In this document: one piece after another, positions 54,085-62,262 of the stretch
Numbering within the stretch: the first letter of the stretch is position 1
How the letters are laid out: each line of letters opens with the position of its first letter
Assembly: GCA_046342195.1 (NCBI GenBank)
Contig: JBKDQE010000021.1
Span: 1-64,000, forward strand
Source of the DNA: CANHBY01 sp046342195
GTDB lineage: Bacteria > Pseudomonadota > Gammaproteobacteria > Burkholderiales > Burkholderiaceae_C
Length of the DNA: 64,000 bases
Reading direction: 5' to 3'
Translations under genes and position numbers: made by a program
The notes under the pieces: generated by a model
What the model was told of the DNA's origin: nothing
Database searches by the model: none
What the model saw: only the letters and a program-made list of their open reading frames with translations

Positions 54085-57000
54085 ACAGCACACCCAATTC
54101 CCGCGAGCAGTACAGCGCCCACCTGCCCGCCCTGCACCTGCTGTGCAACCTGGGCTGGCATTTCCTGACCACAGCCCAGGCCCTGGCCCTGCGCGGCAGC
54201 ACGCGCGAAGTGCTGCTCAAGCCCCGGCTGATCGAGGTGCTGCAAACCCGACGCTACGAATACAAGGGCCAGTGGTACCCGCTCTCACCCAGCGGCATCG
54301 ACCAGATCGTGCGGGAGCTGTCGGCACTCAGCCTGGCCGAAGGGCTGATGCCCGCCAACGAGCGGTTGTACGGCAAGCTGGCGCTGGGCATCACGGTGAC
54401 GGAGTTCATGCCCGATGGCAAGAAGCACCAGCCCACCATTCCCGTAATCGACTGGACCCAGACAGAAGCCAACCGCTGGGATGTGAGCGAAGAGCTGGAG
54501 GTGCTGGCCGCGCAGGGCACGCACCACCGCACGCCCGATGTGGTGGCTTATGTGAACGGCATCCCGTTGGTGGTGATCGAGGCCAAGCGGCCGGAGTCGG
54601 GCGGCGGCAGCCACCCCGCCAAGGCGATGGTGACGGAGGGCATCAGCCAGCACCTGCGCAACCAGCGGCCAGACGAGATTCCCAACCTGTTTGCCTACGC
54701 CCAACTGCTGCTGTCCATCAACCAGACCGAGGGGCGCTACGGCACCACGCACACGGCGGCCAAGTTCTGGGCCAAGTGGCGGGAAGAGGAATTCGACGAC
54801 GAGCACCTGCAGGCGCTCAAGAACAAGGCACTCAAGCCGGATGTGCGTACTGCCCTGTTCGAGGGCAAGCCTGCCGCGCTGACCGCGTACTTCGACACAC
54901 TGTGGAGCGCCCCCATGCAGGCCACCGAGCAGGACCGCTTGCTGGTGAGCTTGCTGACCCCAGCACGGCTGCTTGAATTCCTGCGCGGCTATGTGCTCTT
55001 CGATCGCAAGGTGGGCAAGATCGTGGCCCGCTACCAGCAGTTCTTTGGCATCCGTGCGCTGCTGGCGCGCATCAGCCAGAAGAAGCCCGAATCGCAAGGC
55101 GGTGGCCGCGAGGGTGGCGTGGTGTGGCACACCACGGGCTCGGGCAAGAGCTTCACCATGGTGTTCCTGACCAAGGCGCTGCTGTTGGTGGATGCCCTGA
55201 AGGACTGCCGCGTGGTGGTGGTGACCGACCGCATTGAACTGGAAACCCAGCTCATTCGCAACTTCATGACCGTTGGGGCCTTTGGTTCCAGCATCGCCAC
55301 ACAAAAAGATGGCGAGAAGAGCCGGACTCTGTCTGGCCGCGATCTGGCACAGCGCATCGGTAAGGGCACCGAGCGCATCACCTTCACGCTGGTGCACAAG
55401 TTCAACACGGCGTCCAAGTTGCCGGAGTGCCGCAACGACTCGGCTGACATGATCGTGCTGGTGGACGAAGGCCACCGCAGCCACGGCGGCGAGACGCATG
55501 AGCGCATGAAGAAGGCACTGCCCAAGGCGGCTTACATCGCCTTCACGGGGACGCCCTTGCTCAAGGACGATAAGACGGCCAACAAGTTCGGTTCCATCGT
55601 GCACGCCTACACCATGCAGCGCGCGGTAGAGGACGAAACTGTGGCCCCGCTGTTGTACGAAGAGCGTGTGCCTGAGTTGGATATCAACGAAGAGGCCGTC
55701 AACCGCTGGTTCGAGAAGATCACCAGCAACCTCAGCGATGCCCAGCGCACCGACCTGAAAAAGAAATTCGCCAAAAAGGGCGCCATCTATGGTGCAGCCA
55801 ACCGCATCGAGTTGATTGCCTGGGATATTGCCACCCACTTCAACGAAAACATCAAAAAGCTGGAGCTCGGCCTGAAAGGGCAAGTGGCCACCGACAGCAA
55901 GCTCGACGCCATTCGCTACAAGAAGGCGCTGGACGACACCGGCTTGGTGACCAGTGCGGTGGTGATCTCGGCGCCGGACACACGTGAAGGCAACTCTGAT
56001 GTGGACGAGGACACGCTGCCCGAGGTGCAAAAGTGGTGGAAGCAAGCCATGGCCACCTGCGGCAACGATGCCGAGACTTATGAGAAACAGGTGGTCAATG
56101 ACTTTGGCACAGACGGAACACCTGACTTGCTGATCGTTGTGGATAAGCTGCTGACCGGCTTCGACGAACCCCGCAACAGCGTGCTGTACATCGATAAGCC
56201 TTTGAAAGGGCACAACCTGATTCAGGCCGTGGCGCGCGTCAACCGCCTGCATGACGCCAAGCGGTACGGCGTGCTGGTGGACTACCGCGGCATCTTGAAG
56301 GAACTCGACACTGCCATCCGCGCCTACCAAGACCTGGAAGCCCGCACGCAAGGTGGTTTCGACATCAGCGACCTGGAGGGCCTGTACCACCAGTTCAGCA
56401 CGGAGTACAAGCGCCTGCCAGCTTTGCACGACGCGCTTTGGTCGTTCTTCAAGTTGGTGACCAACAAGCTCGACCGCGAACAGTACCGGCAGGTGCTGGT
56501 GCCGAAGTTTGTGAAGGGCATTGGCGGGGAAGATGGCGAGGAGTACGACGAGCGTCAGAAGCTGCGCGATGACTTCTACGAAGCGCTGACCGCCTTCGGC
56601 GCGTGCTTGCAGACTGCGCTTTCATCCCATAGCTTCTTCGAGGACAAGAGCTTTTCCGAAGCCTTGATTGCCCGGTACAAGGCCGACCTTCGCTTCTTCA
56701 CCGAGCTACGGCAGACTGCCCGCCGCGATGCCATGGAGACGGTGGATTACAGCGTCTACGAAGAGCAAATCCGTAAGCTGGTGGACAAGCAGGTCATCGG
56801 GACAGAAGTGCGCGAACCCGAGGGCATCTATCTGGTGCACCAGCTGGGGCAAGCAGAAGACCCGAAGGACTGGTCGGAAGAAAAAACGCGCAACGAGACG
56901 GACATGATCCGCACCCGTTTGCGCAAGACCATCGAGCAGGAACTGGCGGCCGACCCCTATGCACAGAAGGTATTTGGTGAACTGCTGCGTCAGGCCATCG

Positions 57001-57401
57001 CAGAAGCGGAAGCCATGTTCGATCATCCATTGAAGCAGTACGCCCTGTTCAAATCCTTTGAGGAAAAGCTGGACGCCCGTGCCACCCCGGATATGCCGGA
57101 TGCACTGGCAGACAAGCCACATGCCAAGGCCTACTTTGGCGCGATGCGTCTGGTCCTGGGGGATGAAGCCTTTGCCGTGCTGAGTGGCGATGCGACGGGC
57201 AAGCTGGTGCAACAAGCAATTGCCATGGACGCCGTCGTGCGCAACGCCGTGGCAGAGAACTCGCTCAACCCTCAGAACATCGAGGCTGCCATTCGCAAGG
57301 GCCTGCTGCCCCTGTTGTTTGGCTCGCTGGGTTTGGACAATGCCAAGCTGGTCGTCGAGCAAGTCATCCAGATCACGCGTGTCGGATTGAGCAAGTCTTG
57401 A
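54081..57401 (+). CDS. hsdR: Type I restriction enzyme HsdR (restriction and translocation subunit)
   Basis: A 1106-residue motor and nuclease subunit. The N-terminal PD-(D/E)XK nuclease is visible (TPDVVAYVNGIPLVVIEAKRP, ~155-175). The SF2 helicase has HTTGSGKSFTMVFL (~352), LVDEGHRSHGG (DEGH box, ~461), FTGTPLLKDD and LTGFDEPRNSVLYIDKPL. Complete C-terminal helical region. It overlaps hsdS by 4 bp and is followed at once by the metallopeptidase gene. Confidence 0.96.
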   Translation: MNSTPNSREQYSAHLPALHLLCNLGWHFLTTAQALALRGSTREVLLKPRLIEVLQTRRYEYKGQWYPLSPSGIDQIVRELSALSLAEGLMPANERLYGKLALGITVTEFMPDGKKHQPTIPVIDWTQTEANRWDVSEELEVLAAQGTHHRTPDVVAYVNGIPLVVIEAKRPESGGGSHPAKAMVTEGISQHLRNQRPDEIPNLFAYAQLLLSINQTEGRYGTTHTAAKFWAKWREEEFDDEHLQALKNKALKPDVRTALFEGKPAALTAYFDTLWSAPMQATEQDRLLVSLLTPARLLEFLRGYVLFDRKVGKIVARYQQFFGIRALLARISQKKPESQGGGREGGVVWHTTGSGKSFTMVFLTKALLLVDALKDCRVVVVTDRIELETQLIRNFMTVGAFGSSIATQKDGEKSRTLSGRDLAQRIGKGTERITFTLVHKFNTASKLPECRNDSADMIVLVDEGHRSHGGETHERMKKALPKAAYIAFTGTPLLKDDKTANKFGSIVHAYTMQRAVEDETVAPLLYEERVPELDINEEAVNRWFEKITSNLSDAQRTDLKKKFAKKGAIYGAANRIELIAWDIATHFNENIKKLELGLKGQVATDSKLDAIRYKKALDDTGLVTSAVVISAPDTREGNSDVDEDTLPEVQKWWKQAMATCGNDAETYEKQVVNDFGTDGTPDLLIVVDKLLTGFDEPRNSVLYIDKPLKGHNLIQAVARVNRLHDAKRYGVLVDYRGILKELDTAIRAYQDLEARTQGGFDISDLEGLYHQFSTEYKRLPALHDALWSFFKLVTNKLDREQYRQVLVPKFVKGIGGEDGEEYDERQKLRDDFYEALTAFGACLQTALSSHSFFEDKSFSEALIARYKADLRFFTELRQTARRDAMETVDYSVYEEQIRKLVDKQVIGTEVREPEGIYLVHQLGQAEDPKDWSEEKTRNETDMIRTRLRKTIEQELAADPYAQKVFGELLRQAIAEAEAMFDHPLKQYALFKSFEEKLDARATPDMPDALADKPHAKAYFGAMRLVLGDEAFAVLSGDATGKLVQQAIAMDAVVRNAVAENSLNPQNIEAAIRKGLLPLLFGSLGLDNAKLVVEQVIQITRVGLSKS

Positions 57402-57403
57402 GC

Positions 57404-58156
57404 ATGCAGGTCACTGAACGCGTCTCCCAGCACTGCATCGCCTATGGCGACGAGGTCATTGACTTCAGTCTGCGCCGCCAACCATCGCGCACTGTGACGC
57501 GCCTTGCCATCCATGTAGAGCCTGACGCAAGCGTGCTGGTGGATGCGCCCGATGCAGCGCCTTTGGTTGACGTGTTGACTGCCGTGAAAAAGCGGGCACG
57601 CTGGATCAGCCAGCATGTGGAAGCAGCGAGGACACGGCTGGCCCATGTGCTGCCCCGCGAATATGTGAGCGGCGAATCGCTGCACTATCTGGGCCGCCGC
57701 TATCGCTTGAAGGTCGTTATCGACGCAGGGGCCAGAGCAGAGGCACGGATGCGCGGCGCTTTCATCACCGTGACAATAGCCGAACAAGCCCCGGCCCCGA
57801 TCAAGATGGCCTTGGATGCCTGGTATCGGCACCGAGCACGGGAAGTGTTTGCGGATCGCCTTGCCGCCGTGGCAGCCCCCTTGCGATGGGTCAAGCAGCT
57901 TCCACCAACACGCCTGCAGTTCATGACCGTGCAATGGGGAAGCTGCTCACCGTCGGGCCGCATCACACTGAACCCGCTGCTGGTGAAGGCGCCACGGGAG
58001 TGCATCGACTACGTGCTGCTCCATGAACTGTGCCACCTGCTCCACCACAACCACAGTCCCAAGTTCTACCGCACCCTCAATCAGCATATGCCGAACTGGC
58101 GAGCGGTGAAAGCGAAGCTGGACAACATGGCTGAGGAAATATTCAGGGCCTGTTAA
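57404..58156 (+). CDS. YgjP/SprT-like zinc metallopeptidase, last gene of the R-M operon
   Basis: About 250 residues of the DUF45/M48-related family. Zinc motif HELCHLLHHNHSPKFYRTL (HExxH with a third His) is intact near the C-terminus, preceded by RKVVID-type beta structure and WGSCSPSGRITLNPLL, a family hallmark. The ATG at 57404 is chosen; a TTG at 57398 would overlap hsdR. The last codons and the TAA stop lie inside a copy of the MITE terminus (CAGGGCCTGTTAACACT), so the C-terminal end may have been replaced by an insertion. Its role in the R-M island is unknown. Confidence 0.85.
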   Translation: MQVTERVSQHCIAYGDEVIDFSLRRQPSRTVTRLAIHVEPDASVLVDAPDAAPLVDVLTAVKKRARWISQHVEAARTRLAHVLPREYVSGESLHYLGRRYRLKVVIDAGARAEARMRGAFITVTIAEQAPAPIKMALDAWYRHRAREVFADRLAAVAAPLRWVKQLPPTRLQFMTVQWGSCSPSGRITLNPLLVKAPRECIDYVLLHELCHLLHHNHSPKFYRTLNQHMPNWRAVKAKLDNMAEEIFRAC

Positions 58157-58160
58157 CACT
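58144..58160. repeat. Solitary copy of the MITE/IS terminus
   Basis: CAGGGCCTGTTAACACT, identical over 17 bp to the outer end of the element at 42766-42925; the match stops there. It overlaps the stop codon of the metallopeptidase gene and forms the right border of the R-M island. Confidence 0.7.
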
Positions 58161-58180
58161 ATTGATCCGGCACGAGTTAT

Positions 58181-58309
58181 TCATGAAGCGGCGTCAGCGA
58201 CTTTGGGATCACCGGAATATTTCTTCACCCGCTCGGGGGTTTTCTCCGGCATCGTCATGTGCTCCGTCGCGGCTTGCCTGAGTTTTGCAGTAGCTGACCG
58301 CAAACCTTG
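58181..58309 (-). pseudogene. Possible C-terminal coding remnant
   Basis: A 42-codon minus-strand frame without a usable start, ending at 58181. The composition (TAKLRQAATEHM, PERVKKYSGDPKVADAA) looks protein-like, basic and helical. It could be the tail of a gene truncated when the islands formed. The family is not recognised. Confidence 0.25.
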
Positions 58310-58390
58310 CTACACCAGCGCTCAAGGAAGTGGAATGAGACTGGTCTCAGCGATGTGCCTGTTGCAGCGCAGTATAGGCCCTATCCCGGA

Positions 58391-58424
58391 AAAAAGAAAA
58401 GCCACAGACCCGAAAAGGCTGTGG
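58391..58424 (-). terminator. Terminator downstream of the tRNA-Pro fragment
   Basis: Minus-strand hairpin CCACAGCC-TTTT-CGGGTCTGTGG followed by CTTTTCTTTTTT. It lies 25 bp past the 3' end of the tRNA-Pro fragment on that strand, so it is probably the original terminator of the tRNA gene. Confidence 0.7.
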
Positions 58425-58448
58425 GTTTGGGTTTGGTTTTGACTTGAA

Positions 58449-58493
58449 TGGTCGGGGTGAGAGGATTCGAACCTCCGGCCTCTACGTCCCGAA
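58449..58493 (-). other. tRNA-Pro (CGG) 3' fragment, integration attachment site
   Basis: Read on the minus strand this is the 3' part of tRNA-Pro: TTCGGGA of the anticodon loop, variable region, T arm GGAGGTTCGAATCCTC and acceptor CACCCCGACCA. The 5' half (acceptor, D arm, most of the anticodon stem) is missing. That is the product left at one end when an element integrates into the 3' end of a tRNA gene. The intact tRNA-Pro should lie to the right of the window. Confidence 0.85.
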
Positions 58494-58756
58494 TTCCATC
58501 CGGACGCCTTTTTGGGCCTCTTCTGAACGAAGAATCAACATCTTAGCGTGTTCTTGCATGGCGTTGCGCGACGTTGCATGAAGGGTCACTGGAGCAGTTT
58601 TGGAGCAGCGGCACTACGGTCTGCTCCAGACAACCGTAGCCAGCTGGGTCGTATAGCAACCGACTTATACGGTGGGCCAGATTGGCCCACCGCTCCCCGG
58701 CTGAACCCGGCAGGAGCGGCTCTTGGAGCCCTTTCCGTCAGCGCCCAGCCAAGCGC
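58494..58756. other. Island border region, no clear gene
   Basis: TGGAGCAG occurs directly repeated at 58590 and 58601 and inverted at 58621 (CTGCTCCA), perhaps integrase arm sites. On the minus strand several short frames overlap; one 43-codon frame ends inside the tRNA fragment at 58482. Relics of an integrase tail are possible, but no integrase is recognisable. Confidence 0.4.
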
Positions 58757-60115
58757 TCAGAGGTACTCGTCCTTCCAACGCGCCGCATCCGCCACAAGCT
58801 GGGTCAGCCGCTCGGCCTGCTTGGCCACGAAGTCGGCAATGCCTTGCACGAAGGCCCGCTCGGCCTCGCCCTCGTAGTCGGCGGCCTGGGCTTGTGCGGC
58901 GGCCTCTGCTGCGGCCAGCTTCGCCAGCCGTTGGCCTTCCCGGCGCATCAGCTTGCGGTCAACGCCGCAGCGTGCGGCAAAGTCGGCAAAGGCAAAGGCC
59001 GAGACCTCGGCGTGGCTGAACACATCGCCGTAGGCCATGGCCAGCTCGGTGTCAAAGCCGTCGTATTGCAGGACGCTCACCAGGTCGTACCAGGGGGTCG
59101 GTTCCAGCAGCCCGCCCGGGCGCACAAAGAACGAAAAGTTCTTGCCGTGCGCGTCGCTGTTGCCAATCAAGAACTGGAAGAGCGCCCAGCGCAGCATGGC
59201 CAGCCGCGCAGCAGCCTTGTTGGCGGTCAGGTCGGCACAGCCAAACAGCCTCTCGAAGCTCACCCCATCGCGGATGTGGCGCACCGCCTCGGCACTGCCC
59301 AGATTGCGCTCGTACTTGTAGGCCACGGGCAGGTCACAGGCTTGGGCCGCGTCGATGATGTGCCGGCGGTGAACCCGCGGCTGACCGCCAGCTGTCTCGA
59401 CTTCGCGGTCGAAGCGCCGCACGACCAGCACCGGTCGGGGCGTGCGCAACAGGGCCACCTCAGCAACTGGCAGCTTCATGCGGCGGGCCAGCGACATGCA
59501 GAAGTGCTCGTTGACCGCCAGGTGCGGCGTCTGCGGGTTGCCGGTGTCGGGCTTGAGGATGTGGGTGGAGGCCAATCGCTGTCCGTCCACCAAAAAGAGT
59601 CGCCCGCCCTCCAGCAGTGGACGGTCAAGGTAGACCAGCAGCTTGTCCTGCAGGCCGGCCACCGACATGCGCACCTTGCCGTCCCACACCGTCAGTGGTA
59701 CCTGCTCGCGCTCGGCGATGCGCCGGTCGAGTTCCTGGATTGGGATTTCTCGCAGCGTGGGTTCACCTTCTGGCTGCTCGGCTGCTCCGTCGCCAGTGAA
59801 GCGCAGAGCACCCGCTGTTTCGGCACCCAGCGCCCAGATAAGGCCAAAGACATTTGTCTTGGCCAGACCGTTGTAGTCCACCGCTACATCCAGGGCACGC
59901 CCTTCGGGCAGCAGATGCTCAATGAAGCGCTTGATGGATGGAAACGCGTAGTCAGCCGCCGGGCGCATCAGGGGCAGGGCCGGAGACAGCGGGAAAGACT
60001 GGGCGTCGGCGACCCACGGCTCGGCGTAGTTCAGGCCCCAGCGGTCATCGCGCCCCTCGTGTTCGATGGTCGCGACCTTGGCTTCCTCAGCCCAGACGTG
60101 GAGGGTGTGCGTCAT
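58757..60115 (-). CDS. hipA: HipA-type Ser/Thr kinase toxin
   Basis: A 452-residue HipA-like kinase, a toxin that in E. coli phosphorylates glutamyl-tRNA synthetase. Key residues: Ser151 in MSVAGLQDKL (equivalent to the autophosphorylated Ser150), Lys188 in ILKP for ATP, NEHF, RRFDR, catalytic Asp321 in GNSDAHGKN, and metal-binding Asp344 in WYDL. It follows hipB by 10 bp on the minus strand. The C-terminal 80 residues are Ala-rich and helical. Active-site residues look intact, so it may be functional. Confidence 0.94.
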   Translation of the reverse strand: MTHTLHVWAEEAKVATIEHEGRDDRWGLNYAEPWVADAQSFPLSPALPLMRPAADYAFPSIKRFIEHLLPEGRALDVAVDYNGLAKTNVFGLIWALGAETAGALRFTGDGAAEQPEGEPTLREIPIQELDRRIAEREQVPLTVWDGKVRMSVAGLQDKLLVYLDRPLLEGGRLFLVDGQRLASTHILKPDTGNPQTPHLAVNEHFCMSLARRMKLPVAEVALLRTPRPVLVVRRFDREVETAGGQPRVHRRHIIDAAQACDLPVAYKYERNLGSAEAVRHIRDGVSFERLFGCADLTANKAAARLAMLRWALFQFLIGNSDAHGKNFSFFVRPGGLLEPTPWYDLVSVLQYDGFDTELAMAYGDVFSHAEVSAFAFADFAARCGVDRKLMRREGQRLAKLAAAEAAAQAQAADYEGEAERAFVQGIADFVAKQAERLTQLVADAARWKDEYL

Positions 60116-60125
60116 CTAGGTCGCC

Positions 60126-60428
60126 TCACGCTTTCGTCTCGTCGGCGGGCTTTGAGGCGACAGCGGCTGCTGCCTCCCGTGCCCACGGATGCTCCTTGGG
60201 GAGAACTAGGAGCGTGAGGCCCAGGCCATCGAGCACCGCCAGCGCTTTGTCCAGGCGCACCGACCCCTGGCCGTTCTCGAGCCGAGACATGAGGTCCACT
60301 GATACGCCCACCAGCCCAGCGGCATCGTCGATGCGCAGCGACTGCGACTTGCGCCGCTCGCGCACGACCGGCCCCAGGTCAGGGGCTGACTGGAGCAGTG
60401 TGGGGCGGTGGCTGGCAGAGTCGGTCAT
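60126..60428 (-). CDS. hipB: HipB-type XRE-family antitoxin and repressor
   Basis: A 100-residue helix-turn-helix protein: RERRKSQSLRIDDAAGLVGVSVDLMSRLENGQ (~24-55) then RLDKALAVLDGLGLTLLV. It should bind HipA and repress its own operon through operators seen just upstream. The C-terminal tail (ASKPADETKA) is unstructured and may be a degradation signal. Its ATG (60426-60428) is close to the first operator. Confidence 0.93.
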   Translation of the reverse strand: MTDSASHRPTLLQSAPDLGPVVRERRKSQSLRIDDAAGLVGVSVDLMSRLENGQGSVRLDKALAVLDGLGLTLLVLPKEHPWAREAAAAVASKPADETKA

Positions 60429-60476
60429 TTCGGAGTTTCAGTTGCTGAGCTTGTGGAGCATACCTTGGGCAGGAAA

Positions 60477-60493
60477 TTTCTGCTATTCCGAAA
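60477..60493. promoter_or_regulatory. Operator O1 for HipB (predicted)
   Basis: TTTCTG-CTATT-CCGAAA, an imperfect palindrome. One of three near-identical sites in the hipB to HEPN-gene gap, nearest to hipB. Confidence 0.65.
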
Positions 60494-60526
60494 TCATAGA
60501 CGATTCTGTGGATTCATCGACTAAAA

Positions 60527-60543
60527 TTTCGGTAAATCAGAAA
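60527..60543. promoter_or_regulatory. Operator O2 for HipB (predicted)
   Basis: TTTCGG-TAAAT-CAGAAA, the same motif in inverted orientation, 50 bp from O1. Confidence 0.65.
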
Positions 60544-60575
60544 TACTTGGGGCTGGAATAGATGACTGGCAAGAA

Positions 60576-60592
60576 TTTCTGATTTTCCGAAA
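60576..60592. promoter_or_regulatory. Operator O3 for HipB (predicted)
   Basis: TTTCTG-ATTTT-CCGAAA, 49 bp from O2 and nearest to the divergent HEPN gene. Confidence 0.65.
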
Positions 60593-60653
60593 CTTTGGCT
60601 GAGGTTGCAGAGGTCCGCCCGGCCCCGTATTTCCGCCATGGAACACTGACGCG

Positions 60654-61505
60654 ATGACCGACCAACCTAGGCCCCAAGGCCAGCTCGACGTCCAGCGTTG
60701 GCTGGGGCGGTGCATGCTGCGGTTGCAGCAGTACGAGCGGCTGATGAAGTTGCTGCTGGCCCACCACGAGCTCGCGGGGCCTGCCGACAGGCTGGAGGCC
60801 CAGCGGGCCGCGAACTTGGAGAAGGTGTCGGACAAGACCCTGGGTACGCTGGTCAAGTCCCTCTTCGAGAGCTACGCGGTGCCGGACGGATTCGAGCGCG
60901 AGTTGCTCCCGGAGGACAAGGTCCTGACCGACCGCATCTCCATGGCCATCAGCTACCGCATGACCATGGCTCCGGAGCGGCTCGCCGAGGCCAGAGCCCA
61001 GATTGAGGAACTGGTCGTGATGCGCAACGAGCTGGTGCATCACTTCATCGAGCGATTTGACCTCTGGAGCGACCCGGGCTGCGAGGCCGCCTTGCGCCAC
61101 CTCGAGCACTGCTACCAGCGTATCGACCACCACCACAACGAACTGGTCGGGTGGGTCAAGACCATGGACGAGGCACGAGCCCACATGGCGGCATTCGCCG
61201 AAACCGACGTCTTTCACGACATGGTGGTGAACGGCATCGCGCCTGACGGAACCTTTGATTGGACGCACACCGGCATCGTTCGAGTGCTGCGCGAGGCGTC
61301 CGAGGCGCTGTCCGAGGGGGGCTTGACCAGACTGGACCGAGCTCGCGACTGGATAGCAGCCCACCATCCGGACCAGACCCCGAGCAAGTACGGCTGCCGC
61401 ACCTGGCCGCAGGTTCTCAGTGAGTCCAGGCTGTTCGAGCTGGTCTACAGGGTCGGGGATGACGGGAAGAGGGTGGGCTGGTTCCGCAAGCGCTTGGCCA
61501 GTTAG
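60654..61505 (+). CDS. HEPN-motif protein fused to an OST-HTH/LOTUS-like domain
   Basis: A 283-residue protein, no named family. The N-terminal two-thirds are all-helical and contain RNELVHHF (Arg124, His129), the Rx4-6H signature of HEPN ribonucleases, in a position like RNase LS and Abi toxins. Residues ~205-280 (TGIVRVLREASEAL, PSKYGCRTWPQVL, LFELVYRVGDDG and WFRKR) look like an OST-HTH/LOTUS winged-helix RNA-binding domain. It is divergent from hipBA and shares the operator region, so HipB may control it. It could be a second toxin or an RNA-processing partner. The HEPN motif is seen; the function is inferred. Confidence 0.6.
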   Translation: MTDQPRPQGQLDVQRWLGRCMLRLQQYERLMKLLLAHHELAGPADRLEAQRAANLEKVSDKTLGTLVKSLFESYAVPDGFERELLPEDKVLTDRISMAISYRMTMAPERLAEARAQIEELVVMRNELVHHFIERFDLWSDPGCEAALRHLEHCYQRIDHHHNELVGWVKTMDEARAHMAAFAETDVFHDMVVNGIAPDGTFDWTHTGIVRVLREASEALSEGGLTRLDRARDWIAAHHPDQTPSKYGCRTWPQVLSESRLFELVYRVGDDGKRVGWFRKRLAS

Positions 61506-61665
61506 CTGCGGCTGCTCTCGAGCAGTTTGGACAGCACTCGCGGATGCAGTCCGACGGCTCAAAGAAGCACGGCTTCTAAAGTCGACTAAGCGCAGTCTCT
61601 TCGCCGAATTTAGAGCCGGGCGCAGGTTGCCTACACGGGTTTCCATCAACTCACTGGAGACACGT
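61506..61665. other. Gap upstream of the HTH gene
   Basis: 160 bp without a gene on either strand; presumably promoter DNA. A good ribosome binding site (CTGGAGACACGT) precedes the next ATG. Confidence 0.4.
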
Positions 61666-62163
61666 ATGACCACCACCAAGAGCCGCCAATCGACTGATGA
61701 CCACCTGACCGACGAAGTCCTGCAGAACGCTCACGACCTGCCGCGGAACGCTTCGAGCGCAAACGCGACGCCAGTCAGCATGGTCCAGAAGCCGCTGACC
61801 AGAAAAGACGTTTGTGGCTTGCTCGGTATCTCCGTGCGCACGACCCAATACTGGGTCGAGCAGGGACGCTTGCCAGAGCCTTTATGCATTGGCCGTAAGC
61901 GGTACTGGCTGCCCCATCAGCTTGAAAAGCTGCTGCAGCCTCAAGCCCAAGAGCTGTGTCTGCAGTCCATGGAGGCCGCACAGCCGCCTGGTCTGCCCGT
62001 GACAGAGACCCAGGGGCCGACGGAAGTTGCCCGGACTCGTAAGCGCCGCAAGAAGTCATCCGAGTCCATCCCATGTTCTGAGAGCGTGAAGACACGGACG
62101 CAATCCAAATGCGAAGAAATCAAGCGAAGGCTCAACCTGATTCCAGCTGACCTGACCGTCTGA
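61666..62163 (+). CDS. Excisionase-like helix-turn-helix protein
   Basis: A 165-residue protein with a MerR/HTH_17-type domain at about 44-92: LTRKDVCGLLGISVRTTQYW, then GRLPEPLCIGRKRYWLPHQLEKLL, the arrangement of excisionases and AlpA-like regulators. The C-terminal half is basic and disordered (RKRRKKSS). The start at 61666 has a good ribosome binding site. It may control excision or replication of the island. Confidence 0.7.
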   Translation: MTTTKSRQSTDDHLTDEVLQNAHDLPRNASSANATPVSMVQKPLTRKDVCGLLGISVRTTQYWVEQGRLPEPLCIGRKRYWLPHQLEKLLQPQAQELCLQSMEAAQPPGLPVTETQGPTEVARTRKRRKKSSESIPCSESVKTRTQSKCEEIKRRLNLIPADLTV

Positions 62164-62262
62164 CGGGCTCCCGGCCCGTTGAGGAATCGGCTGCGCCGAC
62201 CAAGCTATCTGAGGTGCCTACACGTCATGCGCCTGCCACTGGGCGTGAAAGGACACGACGTG

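Noticed and set aside
54285..56429. 714-codon open frame antisense to hsdR
   Set aside because: Shadow of a GC-rich gene with strong third-position bias; no motif.
58682..60217. 511-codon open frame antisense to hipA
   Set aside because: HipA on the other strand has a full set of active-site motifs; this frame has none.
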